Below, one piece after another: positions 22,495-35,564 of a DNA stretch of 64,000 bases. The stretch is from assembly GCF_034190915.1 (NCBI RefSeq), contig NW_026947485.1:49893019-49957018 (forward strand), given 5' to 3'. The notes beneath the pieces are model-generated. The model did no database searches. It was not told the DNA's origin and worked only from the letters and a program-made list of their open reading frames with translations. How positions within the stretch are numbered: position 1 is the first letter of the stretch; every line of letters starts with the position of its first letter. This DNA comes from Cavia porcellus (taxonomy: Eukaryota; Chordata; Mammalia; Rodentia; Caviidae). The translations under genes were made by a program, and so were the position numbers.

Positions 22495-25400
22495 TGACTA
22501 ATACAAAGTATAAACTAGGAATCGTGCTTTTTCACAGGCCACACACAACTGTTTTCTTCCTGACACAGCAATGATACTGTAAAATACTCTATACAAAAAC
22601 AGGAAGATAATGCAGATGTTGTACACATTTTGATTATGGGTATCATAGAAAAGCTTATCCTAACTTCCTTGGAAATGCCTCATCTGTAGATTTCATGTTA
22701 GCTAGCTATGCACAAGGTGTCCAGATAGTGATACAGGCTGAGTAATAGAAATTAAATCTGATTCATTCAGATTTTTCTTCTTGGGGCGAGAGATACGGCT
22801 GTTTTTGTTTGAGGTGCACAAGGGCTAAGCTGCGGAGCTCTGGTGCTAGGGCTGGCCTAGGACCATCAAAGATTTGGAGGAGGTGCCCTTAATCTCTAGC
22901 ATATGACTGTGGTCATTGCAGTAGCGTACAACTCTGAGGAGAATGTTTGGAGGTTCAGCAAAAGTTAGAATAACAAACAGTGCATGAACTTTAGCATCTT
23001 GGTAAATTCCTTAGGCAAATTCCTTTCAACATGAAAACTGGACAACTATCTAAATTAATTATGTCTTCCCCAGAGAGGAAGATGATGGCAAGAGGACTTA
23101 TGTTAGGAGAAATTACAGAGTTAAACTTGGAACAGGTAGCTGATGTGCCTCATTGACTTATGAATTGGTCATTTTGAGACATGTGACCTTTTTTTACCTC
23201 GTTCCATAGGTAAAAAGATAATTCTGAAGAGAACACATCATCCTAATGACATGAGTGGTATAGCACTCAAAACAACCTTGATGACTGAATATTGTTATAT
23301 GAACTTCATATCCAACGTGTACTCTTGTCTTAGTTGTTTCCTTGCCAAGGCAGCATGAGAAGGGTTGGGCCATGTTCATTTACCTGGCAGTTACTTAAGG
23401 AAAAGAAATGGTTGTAGGCACAGTTTGGAAAATATTTTGAGGTCTGCTAAACCTTGCTCCCAGAGGATTACCGGACCAAAGGTACAAATGCTTGTTGATA
23501 TAGAGATCTGATTGGTTGCTTTGGACAGATTTAGGCAGCAAGCGACTAGTAAGAGAAATGTAAGCTAAGAAATTTAAGAACCTTAACTCAACGCAGGGAT
23601 AGCTCACTTCTCCACCCCCACAAGGGATAAAGTAAACTGAAAAATAAAAAGCTTAGACAAATGAAGAATAGACAACAGTCCTTCTATAGACTGGAAAATG
23701 TTATCAGATGGAAGCTCCTACCACATCCAGCCTTTCTGAGAATCCCTTTTCCTTAGCTGCCTAAAATGCTATTCTTTTATATCTTCCTTTCCTTTTTGAC
23801 ATGAGGGCTTTTTTTCACTTGTTGTTCAACCCTAACACACCACATATACTTTTTTTTCAAAGTGGCAACAACTCAACCTGCTCCCAAAGAAGAAAAAAAA
23901 ATCTTTATAATCCTAAAGGTAAATATTGTGAATATAAAAGTATTACTAAAGTAAATCTAATGGATTCTGTTGACCTTGACAAAGTTTCATAAAAGTTGCT
24001 GTCTTTTCCTCTAAATGAACAGTTTCTTGGTAAACTAGTAGCAGTCAAAGATAGGTTGACCTCTTCATTCCCAAATTTGCCTCTACAAAGAGAACAAAAA
24101 CTTCCAGAACGGTTGTAAAAAGCACCAATTATAATGCTTCTGAGCACTGGCTATGTGAATAAAGTCCATCATCAAAGTTTTTTTGAGGTGATTATTTTGT
24201 TAAACAAGGATTTCATGACTATATTCATTTACAGTTTTACATACAAGTCTACATGACATTGTGAAACCTAGAGTGAATCAGTCAAGTGTGAAGAGTTTTA
24301 AATGTGTTTTCATGACTGAGGTAGCATTAACAATGCAGGTAATAAAGCTCAGCACAGCCACTGATGGACTGTACTGAGCTGAACAACTTAGCAATAGCAT
24401 TGAATAACCTTCTGATTGTACAATGGGCACATTTCCCAGAAAAAGGACCAAGTAATTTTTATAAGGCAGAGGCCATGACGATACAATGTTATACTTTTTG
24501 TATCTTCTAGTAGTTTTATTCTAAGTCACTGGAAAGATGGAAGAGAACTTCACAGATTTATTACTAATGGGTGAAAGTGCTATTCAAATAATTCACTGAA
24601 AACCAAAACGGGTCCAAGTAGAAAAACCGTAGCAGTTGGTTTGCTTGATTTGCAGCCTTTAAACCAAGACCTTGACTGTAATTTATACAAACTTTAGGCA
24701 AGACAACTAAGTACCTAATACTTTGCACAAACACTAGTGTGGTCCAAGCGCATGTACTTTCCTGCCCAGGATTATAACTCAGTAATTTTATTACAATCTG
24801 ATAGAAATTCTTTTATTATACAAATGTGCAAAATTTGTGAATGTACCTAAAGAGGAACTATAGTGGTATCAGCTGTGTTTGGGAAATGGGAGAGGCTCCC
24901 ATAAGCTTCCAGGGTATATGAACATCATAATTTATTCACCTGTGTTTTTAAGTCAAACATGAGAGAATAGACTCATGAGAATTTTGTGATTGAGCAATCC
25001 AAATTTGAAATGTTGCCATCCAAACCAGGGGAAGCCTCTAAGTAATGTAAGAGAAATTGGAAATTTAAAGAAAAATCTAAAACTTGTAAGTCTGCCACTG
25101 TATTCAAGGTCAAGAAAAGGCAGGTAGCCTGTTCCCACAATCAAGAGTGGTAAAACGTAGCCAGCCTTGGCACAACACCAGCTTGAACATGTACGTGTAA
25201 CTCAGACAAAGTGCACCTGGTTATGCTAACCCATTCCAAGGTTTCAGGGAGCTTCCACCCAGTGATTGCTCAGCTCAGTCTAAGACGGTGACTGATTCTT
25301 CCTGCTCACCCTAGTCTTGAACTTCCTGCTATAGGATAGGAGGCCTTGAATTAACTCATTTGAGCCAAATCTGCCTAGAAACATTAAGACAGTAAGTAGC

Positions 25401-27040
25401 CAACTAGAGAAAGTCCTGGTATAAACCTTTTTAGTACTTCTTGCTAGCTTTTTTTATATTTCCTGTTAACAACATATATAAGTGTTTTTATTAACTCCCA
25501 AATGGGGCTGATGATTTGGAACTGACTGTCCCATCAGTCCACTGATGTCAATAAAGATGTCTGCCTCCCAAATTCCTCAGTGCTAAGCGACTTCCATATA
25601 GCTCAGTCCCACTTTTCTGCAACAGTGGGAAGATTAAAACAGAAGAAGGCGGCTTGGTGGTTGGTACTATATTAGACAAAGATGATAAACCCATCACAGA
25701 CAGCCACTCTGTGAAGCCCAAGGCTCTCTTCATCCTCTCCTGCATCCTCTCCTCCATCACCCACTCAGATGCTATGTCCTTTTTCTGAAGGCCCAAGGAC
25801 CTCTTTGACATTGCATCTCTGGCATTGCATCTTGTATCTTAATTAGAGAAGCAATTACAAAATGGAGGAAGCCTTGGAACCAGGGGTGTCATGAACTGTA
25901 AAGAGATCAGTCATAAAATCTGCTTTATTACTGCTCCATGCCTCTGAAGGAAAACCAGAGCCCTGCCTGTGAGTTCACCTCCCCCACCCCAGCCCTCCGG
26001 CTTCTGTTCGCTTCTGTTCTCAAGGAGACCTGATACAGCACAAAACATTTTAACTTCTTTCAGTTTGTTTTTACAAATCTTCCCCACTCAAGCCCCTCCC
26101 TCAATCCTGTTCTCTCCTTGTTATTCAGCCTACACCATAATACTTCCTACTTCAAAAACCAATATGGCCACAAGCTGAAACTTATCTTCCTGTCTTTTCA
26201 TTCAAAGACAGCCATAGTTACGCCAATCTTTCCTCAGGGAAGTACAGTGCTCAGATTTCCTGCTGCGGTCAGGGTAACTGCTGATGACTTTTGGTCCACC
26301 CCTGACCTGCTTTGAGAGCAAGCTTCTTGCATGCTGCTCCCAGCCCAGAATGGAGGGGAGATTAACAAATCCTTTTTGATGAGAAATAGGACTTCTTGAG
26401 GAACAATAGGCCAGCTGTGCAAGTAAATCCACTAAACCCTTAAAGAAGAAGAGCTTTCCAACCCCCACCTATGCACACACAGTGGTTAGTATTACACACT
26501 GATTTCTACAAACTGAAAGTCCCTGTATTTCATCTGATTTAGTCTCCACTACAACCCAGTGATATTAAAACCCAGATTTGTTTAACCTCAAAGATCTCAT
26601 TCTTTTAGCACAGTATGTTCTACGTGAGCTGTAAAAGGAAAGGAACCCTATTGTTGCTCATCCAAGTGCAGACTACCAGCAGGATATAGTAGGATGCCCT
26701 CTCTGCTTCTCACCTCCTCCCATATCAATGCACAGAGAGTGCAGAAGTGACACTAAGACTTCCCGTGCAAATGTTCACTCATATCTGCTCTAAAGACAAT
26801 AAATTTGTATCTTTGTATCAAGATATTTTCACTGTAAGGGGCTTAAAGGTAAGAATGCCATAGGATTACAGACCTAGAATTCTCTCCAACCACCCCTATG
26901 TAACCACTGTGTATGTCTATATTTTTTACCATACCTAAATTTACATAAAAATAGATGATACATGACATACTTTAGGTATGTGGCATTTTTTCAACTTCCT
27001 TATAAATAATTTCCCCATAAACTATACCCACTTAAAGTGT
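22495..27040. other. Long intergenic stretch without assigned features
   Basis: About 4.5 kb with no gene I can support. The part at 25540-26470 is less AT-rich, with pyrimidine-rich tracts and a few 60-90-codon open frames on both strands. It could be an old LTR or other repeat, but I could not place it. Confidence 0.4.
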
Positions 27041-27184
27041 AATCCATGAGCTTTTTTTTTTTTTTTTTTTTTTTTTTGTCTTTTTCATTTTTTTATCAGT
27101 ACCGGGGATCAAACTCACAACCGCCTGCTTGCAAGGCAGGTGCTTATGCCACTGAGCTAAACCCTCAGCCCCAATCCATGAGCT
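27041..27184 (-). mobile_element. Recent ID-type SINE with perfect target-site duplication
   Basis: The element occupies 27053-27172 and is flanked by the exact 12-bp repeat AATCCATGAGCT at 27041-27052 and 27173-27184. On the minus strand it begins with a tRNA-like head ('ctgagggtttagctcagtgg'), has a B-box ('gagtttgatccccggtac') and ends in a long A tail. The internal 'cataagcacctgccttgca' variant is what I associate with hystricomorph-type ID elements (tentative). Confidence 0.92.
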
Positions 27185-27257
27185 CTTACAGTTGCATCTA
27201 GATGACAAACCACCACTACAATACAGACTCAATACATTTCCATCACCTTACAGTACT

Positions 27258-27455
27258 TTCTTAACATCATTTTATTTATTTATTTACTTCTTTTTGTCTT
27301 TTTAAGACAGAGTCTTACTACACAGTTCAGGCTGGGCTTGAGCTCACTTTGTAGCGCAGGCTGGTCTTAAACTTGCAAAGATCCCCTTGCCTCAGCCTCT
27401 AGAGTGCGGGGATTATAGGCATGCACCACCACACGGGTTCTTAACATTATTTTAT
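27258..27455 (-). mobile_element. B1 SINE with internal duplication and TSD
   Basis: The B1 body (27276-27437) is reversed. 'ctacacagttcaggctgg' and 'tttgtagcgcaggctgg' show the internal duplication, and 'cttgcctcagcctctag' is the conserved block. It is flanked by 18-bp direct repeats (TTCTTAACATCATTTTAT versus TTCTTAACATTATTTTAT) with one mismatch. Confidence 0.88.
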
Positions 27456-28520
27456 ATTTCACCTATTACTACCCCATATGTTATTTCTATATATAATAGC
27501 CTACCACTGAAGACATTATAGAAATTTTGTAAGTCAACTAATATATGTCAAACACATTTTTTATAATAGCCAACACAAGTAACATAATTTATTTATCTGC
27601 TCCTCTACTGGATTGTTTCCACTTTTGGCTTTGTAATATATATTACATATTTATATATAACATATATTACATATTTTATACATATATATATCTGCTATTA
27701 TAATTAAGGTAAGAAAATTTGTGGTTCATTGGTTTTGTGTGTCTAACAAACCCATGGGCCTAACATTCTCTTCGCTAATATGACTTTGCTATGTGTGCAT
27801 GTACTCCTATCTTAATTTGATGAGGTGGTGATTTTTATTAGTATAATCTATTGGTTTGTGCCTTATGTTTGTGCTGTGCAAGTAGGGTTTTTTTTTTTTC
27901 TAATTAGTTTAGTGTGTCCAACATCTCATGATTTTTTATTCACACAAATGAACTACTAAACAATTCTGGCTCATCATTTTACTAATGCTTTTTAGAGTCC
28001 TTCATGGCAAGGCATAGCCAGGAGGTAATGATTCTATACAACATTTACAGTGGGGCACAGCTTGATGTACTCTTCAGAGAAAACAAAGTCCTATTGATAC
28101 CTTGATTTTTATATTACTAGAACTTTCAGGTCTTTTTATGAGTAATTTTCTGTTGTTTAAACTATTCAGTTTATGCTATTGTACATTGTTATAATAGCCC
28201 TAGGATATCAGTACACTACTGTACTTCTCATTAAAAGTAAAATGTGTTGTTTATTCAAAGGATATAATGGTATAAATGTTATGAAGACGCTAAAGAGTTT
28301 GATAATGTTTCACAAGCTCCTTCATTAGAGATGCTGAAGATCGCAAAAATGACAGACTGGTTAGACTGAGGACCTAACCGGAACTGGCATGGTCTATTGG
28401 GCCTCTGCCTGCACAACTTAAAAGTTACTTCCCCGTGCCTGGGTGTAAACATTCAGTGAAATCCATACTAGGAAACAAGGGTATTTTACTGACAGGAAGC
28501 CAAGAACATACAAGAACCCT
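27456..28520. other. Intergenic, AT-rich
   Basis: Contains an AT/ATA-rich low-complexity stretch at about 27638-27695. Otherwise nothing recognised. Confidence 0.45.
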
Positions 28521-28523
28521 GTA

Positions 28524-28573
28524 TTTCTCAGAATATATATTACAAATACTTGTTACAAATATATTCTGAGAAA
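28524..28573. repeat. Perfect 15-bp-arm inverted repeat
   Basis: Arms TTTCTCAGAATATAT (28524-28538) and its exact reverse complement (28559-28573) are separated by 20 bases. It lies about 125 bp upstream of the L1 start. Confidence 0.9.
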
Positions 28574-28698
28574 GCCAAAAACAAAAATGTATGTGACACA
28601 CTTACACATGTATAGCATATTAAACAACATTCTGGAATGGATGGTGCTTATTTGGTCTACACTTGGCTACCAAGTCTTAATATAAATAATCAGTTGAG

Positions 28699-29099
28699 GC
28701 CCCTCCCCATCACTCAAAAGACCACAGCAGCCCAGGCGAGCCTCAGTCGCCCCTCTCTCACACCCAGACAACTTCAGCAGCCCACAGACTGTCAGTGACA
28801 CCTTCTACCACCTGTAGTACCTTGGTCGGCCGGTTAGAGCCTTGATGACTCCCTCACCCCACCCAGAGGACATCAACAAGCCAGTGAGAGTGTGGTGAGT
28901 TCCCAGTACCAAGCAGAAGACAATAAAGGGTCAGCCTCTGTGAATCCTTCCCCCATCCAGAGGACCATGGTAGGCCAACGATAGCATGGTCAACCCTTCT
29001 TCTATATAGAGAATCATGGTTGGGATGGCAAGTGTGCTGGCAGGGCCTCCCCCCACTCAGAGGAACCTCACTGGGCATGGAAAACAGCCAGTGACACAG
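28699..29099 (+). repeat. ~50-bp tandem units at the L1 5' end
   Basis: About eight consecutive degenerate units begin near 28699, 28749, 28801, 28851, 28901, 28946, 28995 and 29045. Each tends to start with a pyrimidine block (CCCTCACCCCACCC, CCTTCCCCCATCC, GCCTCCCCCCACTC) followed by 'agaggacc/agaggaac', and 'gccagtgagagtgtggtgag' at the end. This is reminiscent of the monomer promoters of murine L1. Confidence 0.75.
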
Positions 29100-29395
29100 T
29101 AGCATGTGTCGTACACTGTGGATGGATCTGGTGGCCTGGAATGATCTGGAGTCACAGTAACAATATGAGCTAAGGGTTGGTTCACATCAATTCTCCTAGG
29201 CTAGTCAACCTAGGAAGGACATAAGACTCACACAACTGGCCCACAGGACAAATTCAGGTGACTTATCCCTCCCCTACAGTGCAGGACCCAGCAACTGGGT
29301 GAACATCAGCCACACAGTAGAACAGTAAGAAAAAAACAATGGACAGTCTAGACCAGTGGGATTGAAAAGATTAAAATATTATCCAAAAGGTAAAA

Positions 29396-30490
29396 ATGAT
29401 AAAACAAAAAAGCAAAATGCAATCTCAAATGCCCAGCCCATCTGGAACAAGTATAAGAGACATTGAAATAGAGGACATGGGAATTCCCACACCTGGAATT
29501 TCTGAAAAAATAGCAAATGAAATAAAGAAACAAATTCATGTGGCTATAGAGGAAATCAGATTGGAAGTAATCACTCAAGTAAAAAAGAAGTGGCAACTTA
29601 ATGAAGGAATTCGTCAGTATAACTAGAGAAGACATACATTAAAAAATACAGGAGCATGGGAAGATGATGGAAACTTTGAATGAACAGTATAGGAAATAAA
29701 TAGAAGGCATAAAAATGTCAAAGAGATATGCAGGAAGTTTAAAATTCCATTGAAAACTGGCAAAACCACTTGAACAAAACTGATGATAGACTTTCAGACC
29801 TTGAAGACAGGATTGCAGCTAGCAATCACAAAAGGAAAGAACTCTTAAAAATAACAAGAGACTGTGAAGTAACAATTCAATAGCTCCATGACAATGCAAA
29901 GAAAAACAAAATTAAGACTGATAGGTGTGAACAAAAATGCAGGAGTCAATTCAAAAGACATGAAAAAAAAAGAAAAAAGAAAAGAAAACTATATGCAGGA
30001 GCCATAGCAGAAAATTTCCCAAGCATGTAGAAACAATGTGATATACAGATAAGTGAGGCATACAGATGCCAAACAGTCACAACCAACATAAATCTACATC
30101 CAGACATACAATAATCAAGATCCCAGCATTTCATCATAAAAACACAACACTAAAAGCTGTTAGAGAAAAGAAACAGGTCACCTATCAAGGAATACCCATT
30201 AGAAACATGGCCGACTTCTCAACACAACCCTCAAGTCAAGGTGAGACTGGAGTGAAGTATTTCAAGCCCTGAAGGAAAACAACTTTCAGCCCAGATTGAC
30301 GTGCCCTGCAAAACTATCTTTCAAAATTAATAGAGAAATAAGATACTTCCATGACAAAGAACTGAAGAAATTCATGTACACCAAACCAACTCTAGAAATA
30401 GTACTGAAAGACATTCTAGATAGAGATAAAAATGATCACAATTCCCAGAACAACAACAGAAAGAAATCACCAGGCAGGACAAGCAATTAA
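29396..30490 (+). pseudogene. L1 ORF1 remnant
   Basis: ORF1 encodes the L1 nucleic-acid chaperone. The N-terminal part is open at 29396-29626 (begins MIKQKSKMQSQM). A helical, coiled-coil-like middle follows with stops. The C-terminal part is split over two frames: LKAVREKKQVTYQGIPIR near 30149 and CPAKLSFKINREIRYF from about 30302. At least three interruptions make it a pseudogene. Confidence 0.85.
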
Positions 30491-30539
30491 GCAAGGGAGA
30501 AAAGCAGAAAATCAACAACAAGAAAATAACATGACAAAG

Positions 30540-33500
30540 TTAAGCCAATACATATCACTTATAACCATCAATGTAAATGGCCTCAATTTACCAATTAAAA
30601 CAAATAGGTTGGAATAATAGGGGAAGAATCAGTATCCAACAATACCAACAATATGTTATATTCAAAAAATACATGTAACTCAAAAAGAAACTCACAGATT
30701 GAAAGTCAAAGGATGGAAAATAATATTTCATGTATCAGGAACCCAGAAAAAAGCAGGGGTAGCAATTCTGTTTGCACTTCAAACCAAAGTGCACTTCAAA
30801 CCAAAAATGATCAAAAAAGATAAAGAAGGTAACTACATCCTTGTTAGTGGAAAAATTCAAGAGGAAGAGATAACAATCATAAATATATGCACCAATACAG
30901 AACCACCAAACAATATAAGACAAATACTAATAGACCTGAAAAGTCAAATATGCAATGATACAATTGTGGTGGGTGATTGTCACAAAGAGATAGATCAACT
31001 AGATAAAAAGTCAGCAAACAAATAACAGAACTGAATCAGTCCTGTGAACAAATGGACTTGCCATTTGGTAAATCCATTTACAGAGTGTTCCACCCAACAT
31101 CAGAATACATGTTCTTATCAGCTGCACATGGGACATTTTCAAAAATAGACCATATATTAACCACAGAACTTGCTTAAGTGCAAAAGAATTAGAATTGCTC
31201 CATGCATATTATCTGGCCACAGTATATTGAAATTGGACATTAATGGCAAAAGAAACATAATGGAAATTAAGTAATACCCTTCTGAACAACCAATGGGTTA
31301 ACATATCAAATTGAAGAAAAAATTAAATAATATTATAATTAAATAAAAATGTAGGTGCAATGTACCAGAACCTGTGGGACTGCAATGAAAGCAATTCTAA
31401 GAAGGAAATATATAGCAATAAATATATCAGGGAACAGTACAACCACAAATAAACAACCTAACACTGCCTCTCATGCTTCTAGAAAAAAAAGAGTAAATCA
31501 AGACCAAAGCTCACAGAAGGGAGGAAATTATAAAGATCAGATCAGAAATTAATGCAATTGAGACTAAGAAAATAATACAAAGAATTAATGAATCAAAGAT
31601 CTGGTTTCTTGAAAAAATAAACAAAATTGATAAAGTCCTAGCCAACCTTATAAAGAAAAAGAAAGAAAAAACTCAAATTCATGCAATGAGGAATGAAAAG
31701 GGTGAAATTACTATACATCCTGTGGAAATTCAGAAGATAAACAATTAAAGATTTGAAAATCTTTAATTGCGTAAGTTGGAAAACACAGAAGAAATGGAAA
31801 GATTTCTAGAAATGTAAACATTATCAAAGTTGAATCAAGAAGATATAAAAATATTGAATAATCCAATATCAGTTACTGAAATTGAAAACATAATTTAAAA
31901 CTTACCAACAAAAAAAAGGCCAGGTCCTAATGGATTCACAGCTGAATTTTATAAGAAATTTAGAGAAGATTTCACATCAATACTCCTCAAACTCTTTAAT
32001 GAAACTGAAAGGGAAGCAATCCCCCCTAACTCATTCCTGGGGGCAAGTATTATTCTGATACCAAAACCAGAGAAAGACCCAATCAAAAAGGAGAAATACA
32101 GGCCAATCTTCCTAATGAACACTGATGCAAAAATTTTCAATAAAATACTAGGAAACAGAATACAGGAAATCATCAAGAAGATTACACACCATGACCAAGT
32201 GGGATTCATCCCAGGAATGCAGGGATGGTTCAACATACACAAATCAATATACCACATCAACAGAGCCAAAGACAAAAATCACATGATCATCTCAATAGAT
32301 GCAGAAAAAGTTTTTGATAAGTTCAACACTTGTTCATGATATAAATCCTACAGAAAATTATAATAGATGGGCTCTACCTCAATCTGATAAAAAGCCATCT
32401 ACGATAAACCAACCGCCAACATCATACTAAATGAACAAAAACTGAAAGCTTTCAACCTAAAATCAGAAACAAGACAAGGATGTCTATTATCACCATTCCT
32501 ATTGAATAATATAGTTCTGTATACGTTAGCCAGAGCAATTAGACAAGAGAGGGAGAAATAAAAGGAATCAGGATAGGAAAAGAAGTTAAATTATTATTAT
32601 TTGCAGATGAGATGATGCCCTACATAGAATGCTCCCAAAACTACATCAAAATACTAGAGTTAATAATCAAATTCAGCAGTGCAGCTGAATAAAGTCATCA
32701 CTCAAAAATAAATATCTGTCCTATACACAAACTCATTGAGAGAGAAATTATGGATATAACACCTTTAACAATAGAATCCAAAAAAAATTTCATACTTACA
32801 TATCAATCTAACAAAGGGTGTAAAAGATCTATACATTTAAAACTATAGTATTCTTTAAAAGATTAAAAAGGATATCAGAAAATGGAAAGATATCCCTTGC
32901 TCTTGGATAGAAAGAACCAACATTGTGAGAATGGATATATTGCCAATTCTGTTACCCAGATTTAATACAATGCCAATCAAAATATCATTAGCATACTTCA
33001 CAGATCCAAAGAAAACATTCCTAACATTCATTTGGAAACAGAGGCCTAGAATAGCATCAGTAATCCTGGGCAACAAAGGCAAGGCAGGAGACATCACAAT
33101 CCTTGAACTGAAATTATACTACAAAGCTACTGTGATAAAATCAGCATGGAACTGACAAAAGAAAACCAGACCTGAGGATCAGTGAACAGATTCAAATATA
33201 CAGACACAACTACAAACACACTCAGCCACCTTATCTTTGGTTTAAGGTCCAAACATGTTCACTGGAAGAAAAATAGCCTCTTTAATAAATGGCGCTGGAA
33301 AAATTGGCTTTCTACATGCCAAGGGCTAAAACTAGACCTGTGTCTATCACCATGCACTAAAGTCAAAATGGATCAGATATCTAAATATTAATTCAGAAAC
33401 ACTAAATCTACTAGAAGACAAGGTACATAGAAATCTCAAAGACCTAGGGCTAGGCAGGGAGTTCATGAACAAAAACCAAACCACATGGGAAGGGAAGCAC

Positions 33501-34130
33501 TTCAAAGAGTCACTAACCAGGATCTTACCTTATTAAAAAGTTTCTGCACATCAAAAGAAATCACTGACAGAGTGAAAAGAAAGCCCATAAAATGGGAAAA
33601 AAAGTTAAGTCAATTGCCCTTCAGACAATGGTCTTATATGTAGAACTCATAAAGAATTTAAAAACCTCAGGCTCCCCAAATTCAAAGACTCAATCCCAAA
33701 TGGGTATCTGAGATGAAGAAATACAAATGGCAAACAAATACATGGAGAAATGTTTGACATCTCTGGTCATTCGAGAAAAGAAAATTAAAACAATATTGAG
33801 ATTTTTATCTTACTCTGGAAAGAATGGCTATCATCAAGAAGTCAACCAATTACAAACATTGGCAATGCTGTAGGGAGAAAGGAGCTGCTTTCCATTGTTG
33901 GTGGGCATATGGACTAGTACAAACACTGCCAAAATCAGGGTGTTTCCTCCAAAAACTGGGATTGGAAGTCCCTCTCAGTGTAGTTGTTCTCCTTCTGGGT
34001 ATTTTCCTATAAGAAATGCAAACACCATGCCACAGTGATATTTGTACACTCATGTTTATAGTGGCACAATTTAAAATAGATAAATCTTGGAAACAATGCA
34101 AATGCCCATCAACTGAGAAATAGATAAAAA
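30540..34130 (+). pseudogene. L1 ORF2 remnant (endonuclease/reverse transcriptase)
   Basis: ORF2 normally carries an apurinic-type endonuclease, a reverse transcriptase and a cysteine-rich end. Here the frame is broken many times; the longest open pieces are about 108 codons. In the endonuclease the expected GDFN motif reads GDCH (near 30974), and in the RT FADD reads FADE (near 32598). Both changes hit catalytic positions. The C-terminal end ('caatggaatactactcaac') is near 34149. Confidence 0.88.
31742..31769. repeat. 12-bp-arm perfect hairpin inside L1 ORF2
   Basis: CAATTAAAGATT, a TGAA spacer, then the exact reverse complement. It probably arose by a local templated mutation in the dead L1. 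Confidence 0.85.
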
Positions 34131-34412
34131 AGATGTGGTATTTTTATACAATGGAATACTACTCAACTATAAAAAAGAATAAACTTGAGACTTTTATAGG
34201 TAAATAGATGCAATTTGAGACCATACTCATAAGTGAAATAAATCAAACTCACATATGTAACTATTGTATTGTCTCCCTAGTATAAAAATACCTGAAAGAG
34301 TAATAAAATCCAAAATGTACAGTAAATACTGTGAAAATGAAAGGGAAAGAAAGTGTTCAAAAGGAAATAAAAATTGGGATAAGGAAATGGAGAAAAGAAA
34401 TATGGGAAAAGA

Positions 34413-34515
34413 TTATATATATATGTACATGTATATAAGTATACATATATGAGTGTATATGTATAATACAAGATATATATATGTATATATACACAAGATA
34501 TGTGTATGTATAAGG
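34413..34515 (+). repeat. TA/TG-rich microsatellite in L1 3'UTR
   Basis: Impure alternating 'tatatatatgtacatgtat' and 'gatatatatatgtatatat' runs. The short 'catatatattt' in the homologous 3'UTR of the element at 47.2 kb suggests expansion here. Confidence 0.8.
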
Positions 34516-34739
34516 ATATCTACAAGACAAATACTTCTCTGTAAGTTCATTAAAAAGTAGAGTTTGTGTTTTCATTTTTTGTTTGATCATTTTTCATGCC
34601 TAAATTTTATAATCTGAACAACTACTTTAAAGATAACAATATGCAATATATTAATTAGTGCTAATTTCCTATTTTTTTAAAATTCTGCATTTTTATCCTT
34701 TCTTGTGTTTTGTTTTTAAAATTAAATCAGCTCAGGTTA

Positions 34740-35564
34740 TAGGTACATATCTTTAACAATACCTAAAGGAATTCTTCAATCTAAGATACTGTAAAGTAAG
34801 AATTGAGAATACCTAATCCTACCCTATAAAAAATATTTTTATTTATATAAAGCACTCTATCTCCACCCCATGTTCCCTTTGCTCCAGTGAATTCATAAAG
34901 TTTAATTAGGAAGGAAAGATGAGACCCACTGGAACAGAAAGAGCTGAGTTTCATGGAGGAGCAGGCATCATGCCAAGGTTTCATGACACAATGTTAAGCT
35001 ATTTCTCAATTCTGCAGAAGGATGAAGAGAAAATAATTTTGCTATTTAACGGACAGACTGTTACCTCCTCATAGAAATTTATGCGAAGGCATAAAGAGTA
35101 ATAAAGAAAAAGTTGAAAAAGACACAGCTCCTGTTATAAGGGGTTGTTCATTTTATTGTTTTAAACACTAGGAAACGGGTGTTTCAGGATGAGCAAAAAG
35201 GTCAATATCAGCTCTTTCATAAGACTCGACCTTAACCCTTTTCCCTAGAACTTTCTGGGTTGTAGCTTTCTTTTTTGCTCCTTTTAGAAAAAGGAAGTAA
35301 CTTCCAGAATTCAGCATGCATAACACTACTAAATAAGTCCTTGGATTTGAGCTTAGAAGTTTAACTTTTCTTTCATGTCAGTTCTTGCAGCAGAGGTTAT
35401 AGTAGGAGAATCCAATAATAGTTAATTCTTGGAATGAGGATCTTTAAATCACACCTAGGTGATGATACTGTTTTATAATTTTTCTAATGTGTATGATTTT
35501 TAATACATATTATTAGTTTGCTGTATTATTTTCTTTAAAACCCTTTGGTTTTAAAATGCTTTTC
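34740..35564. other. Intergenic, nothing recognised
   Basis: AT-rich sequence with no supported feature. Confidence 0.45.

Larger units (their letters stand above)
28700..34724 (+). mobile_element. Near full-length, inactive L1 (LINE-1)
   Basis: About 6.0 kb, flanked by an imperfect 12-bp duplication (AATCAGTTGAGG at 28688 versus AATCAGCTCAGG at 34725; 10 of 12 match). Layout: tandem-unit 5' region, broken ORF1 (about 29396-30490), broken ORF2 (about 30540-34130), then a 3'UTR with a TA/TG-rich tract and an A-rich end. ORF2 landmarks are the endonuclease start ITINVNGLNLPIKTNR, the RT entry [16 protein letters not shown], motif [14 protein letters not shown] and [12 protein letters not shown]. 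The RT catalytic block reads FADE where FADD is expected. Numerous stops and frameshifts make it incapable of autonomous movement. Confidence 0.93.

Noticed and set aside
25540..26470. Possible old LTR or retrovirus-derived block
   Set aside because: The composition differs from its flanks, but I could not match LTR ends, a poly(A) signal or coding motifs.
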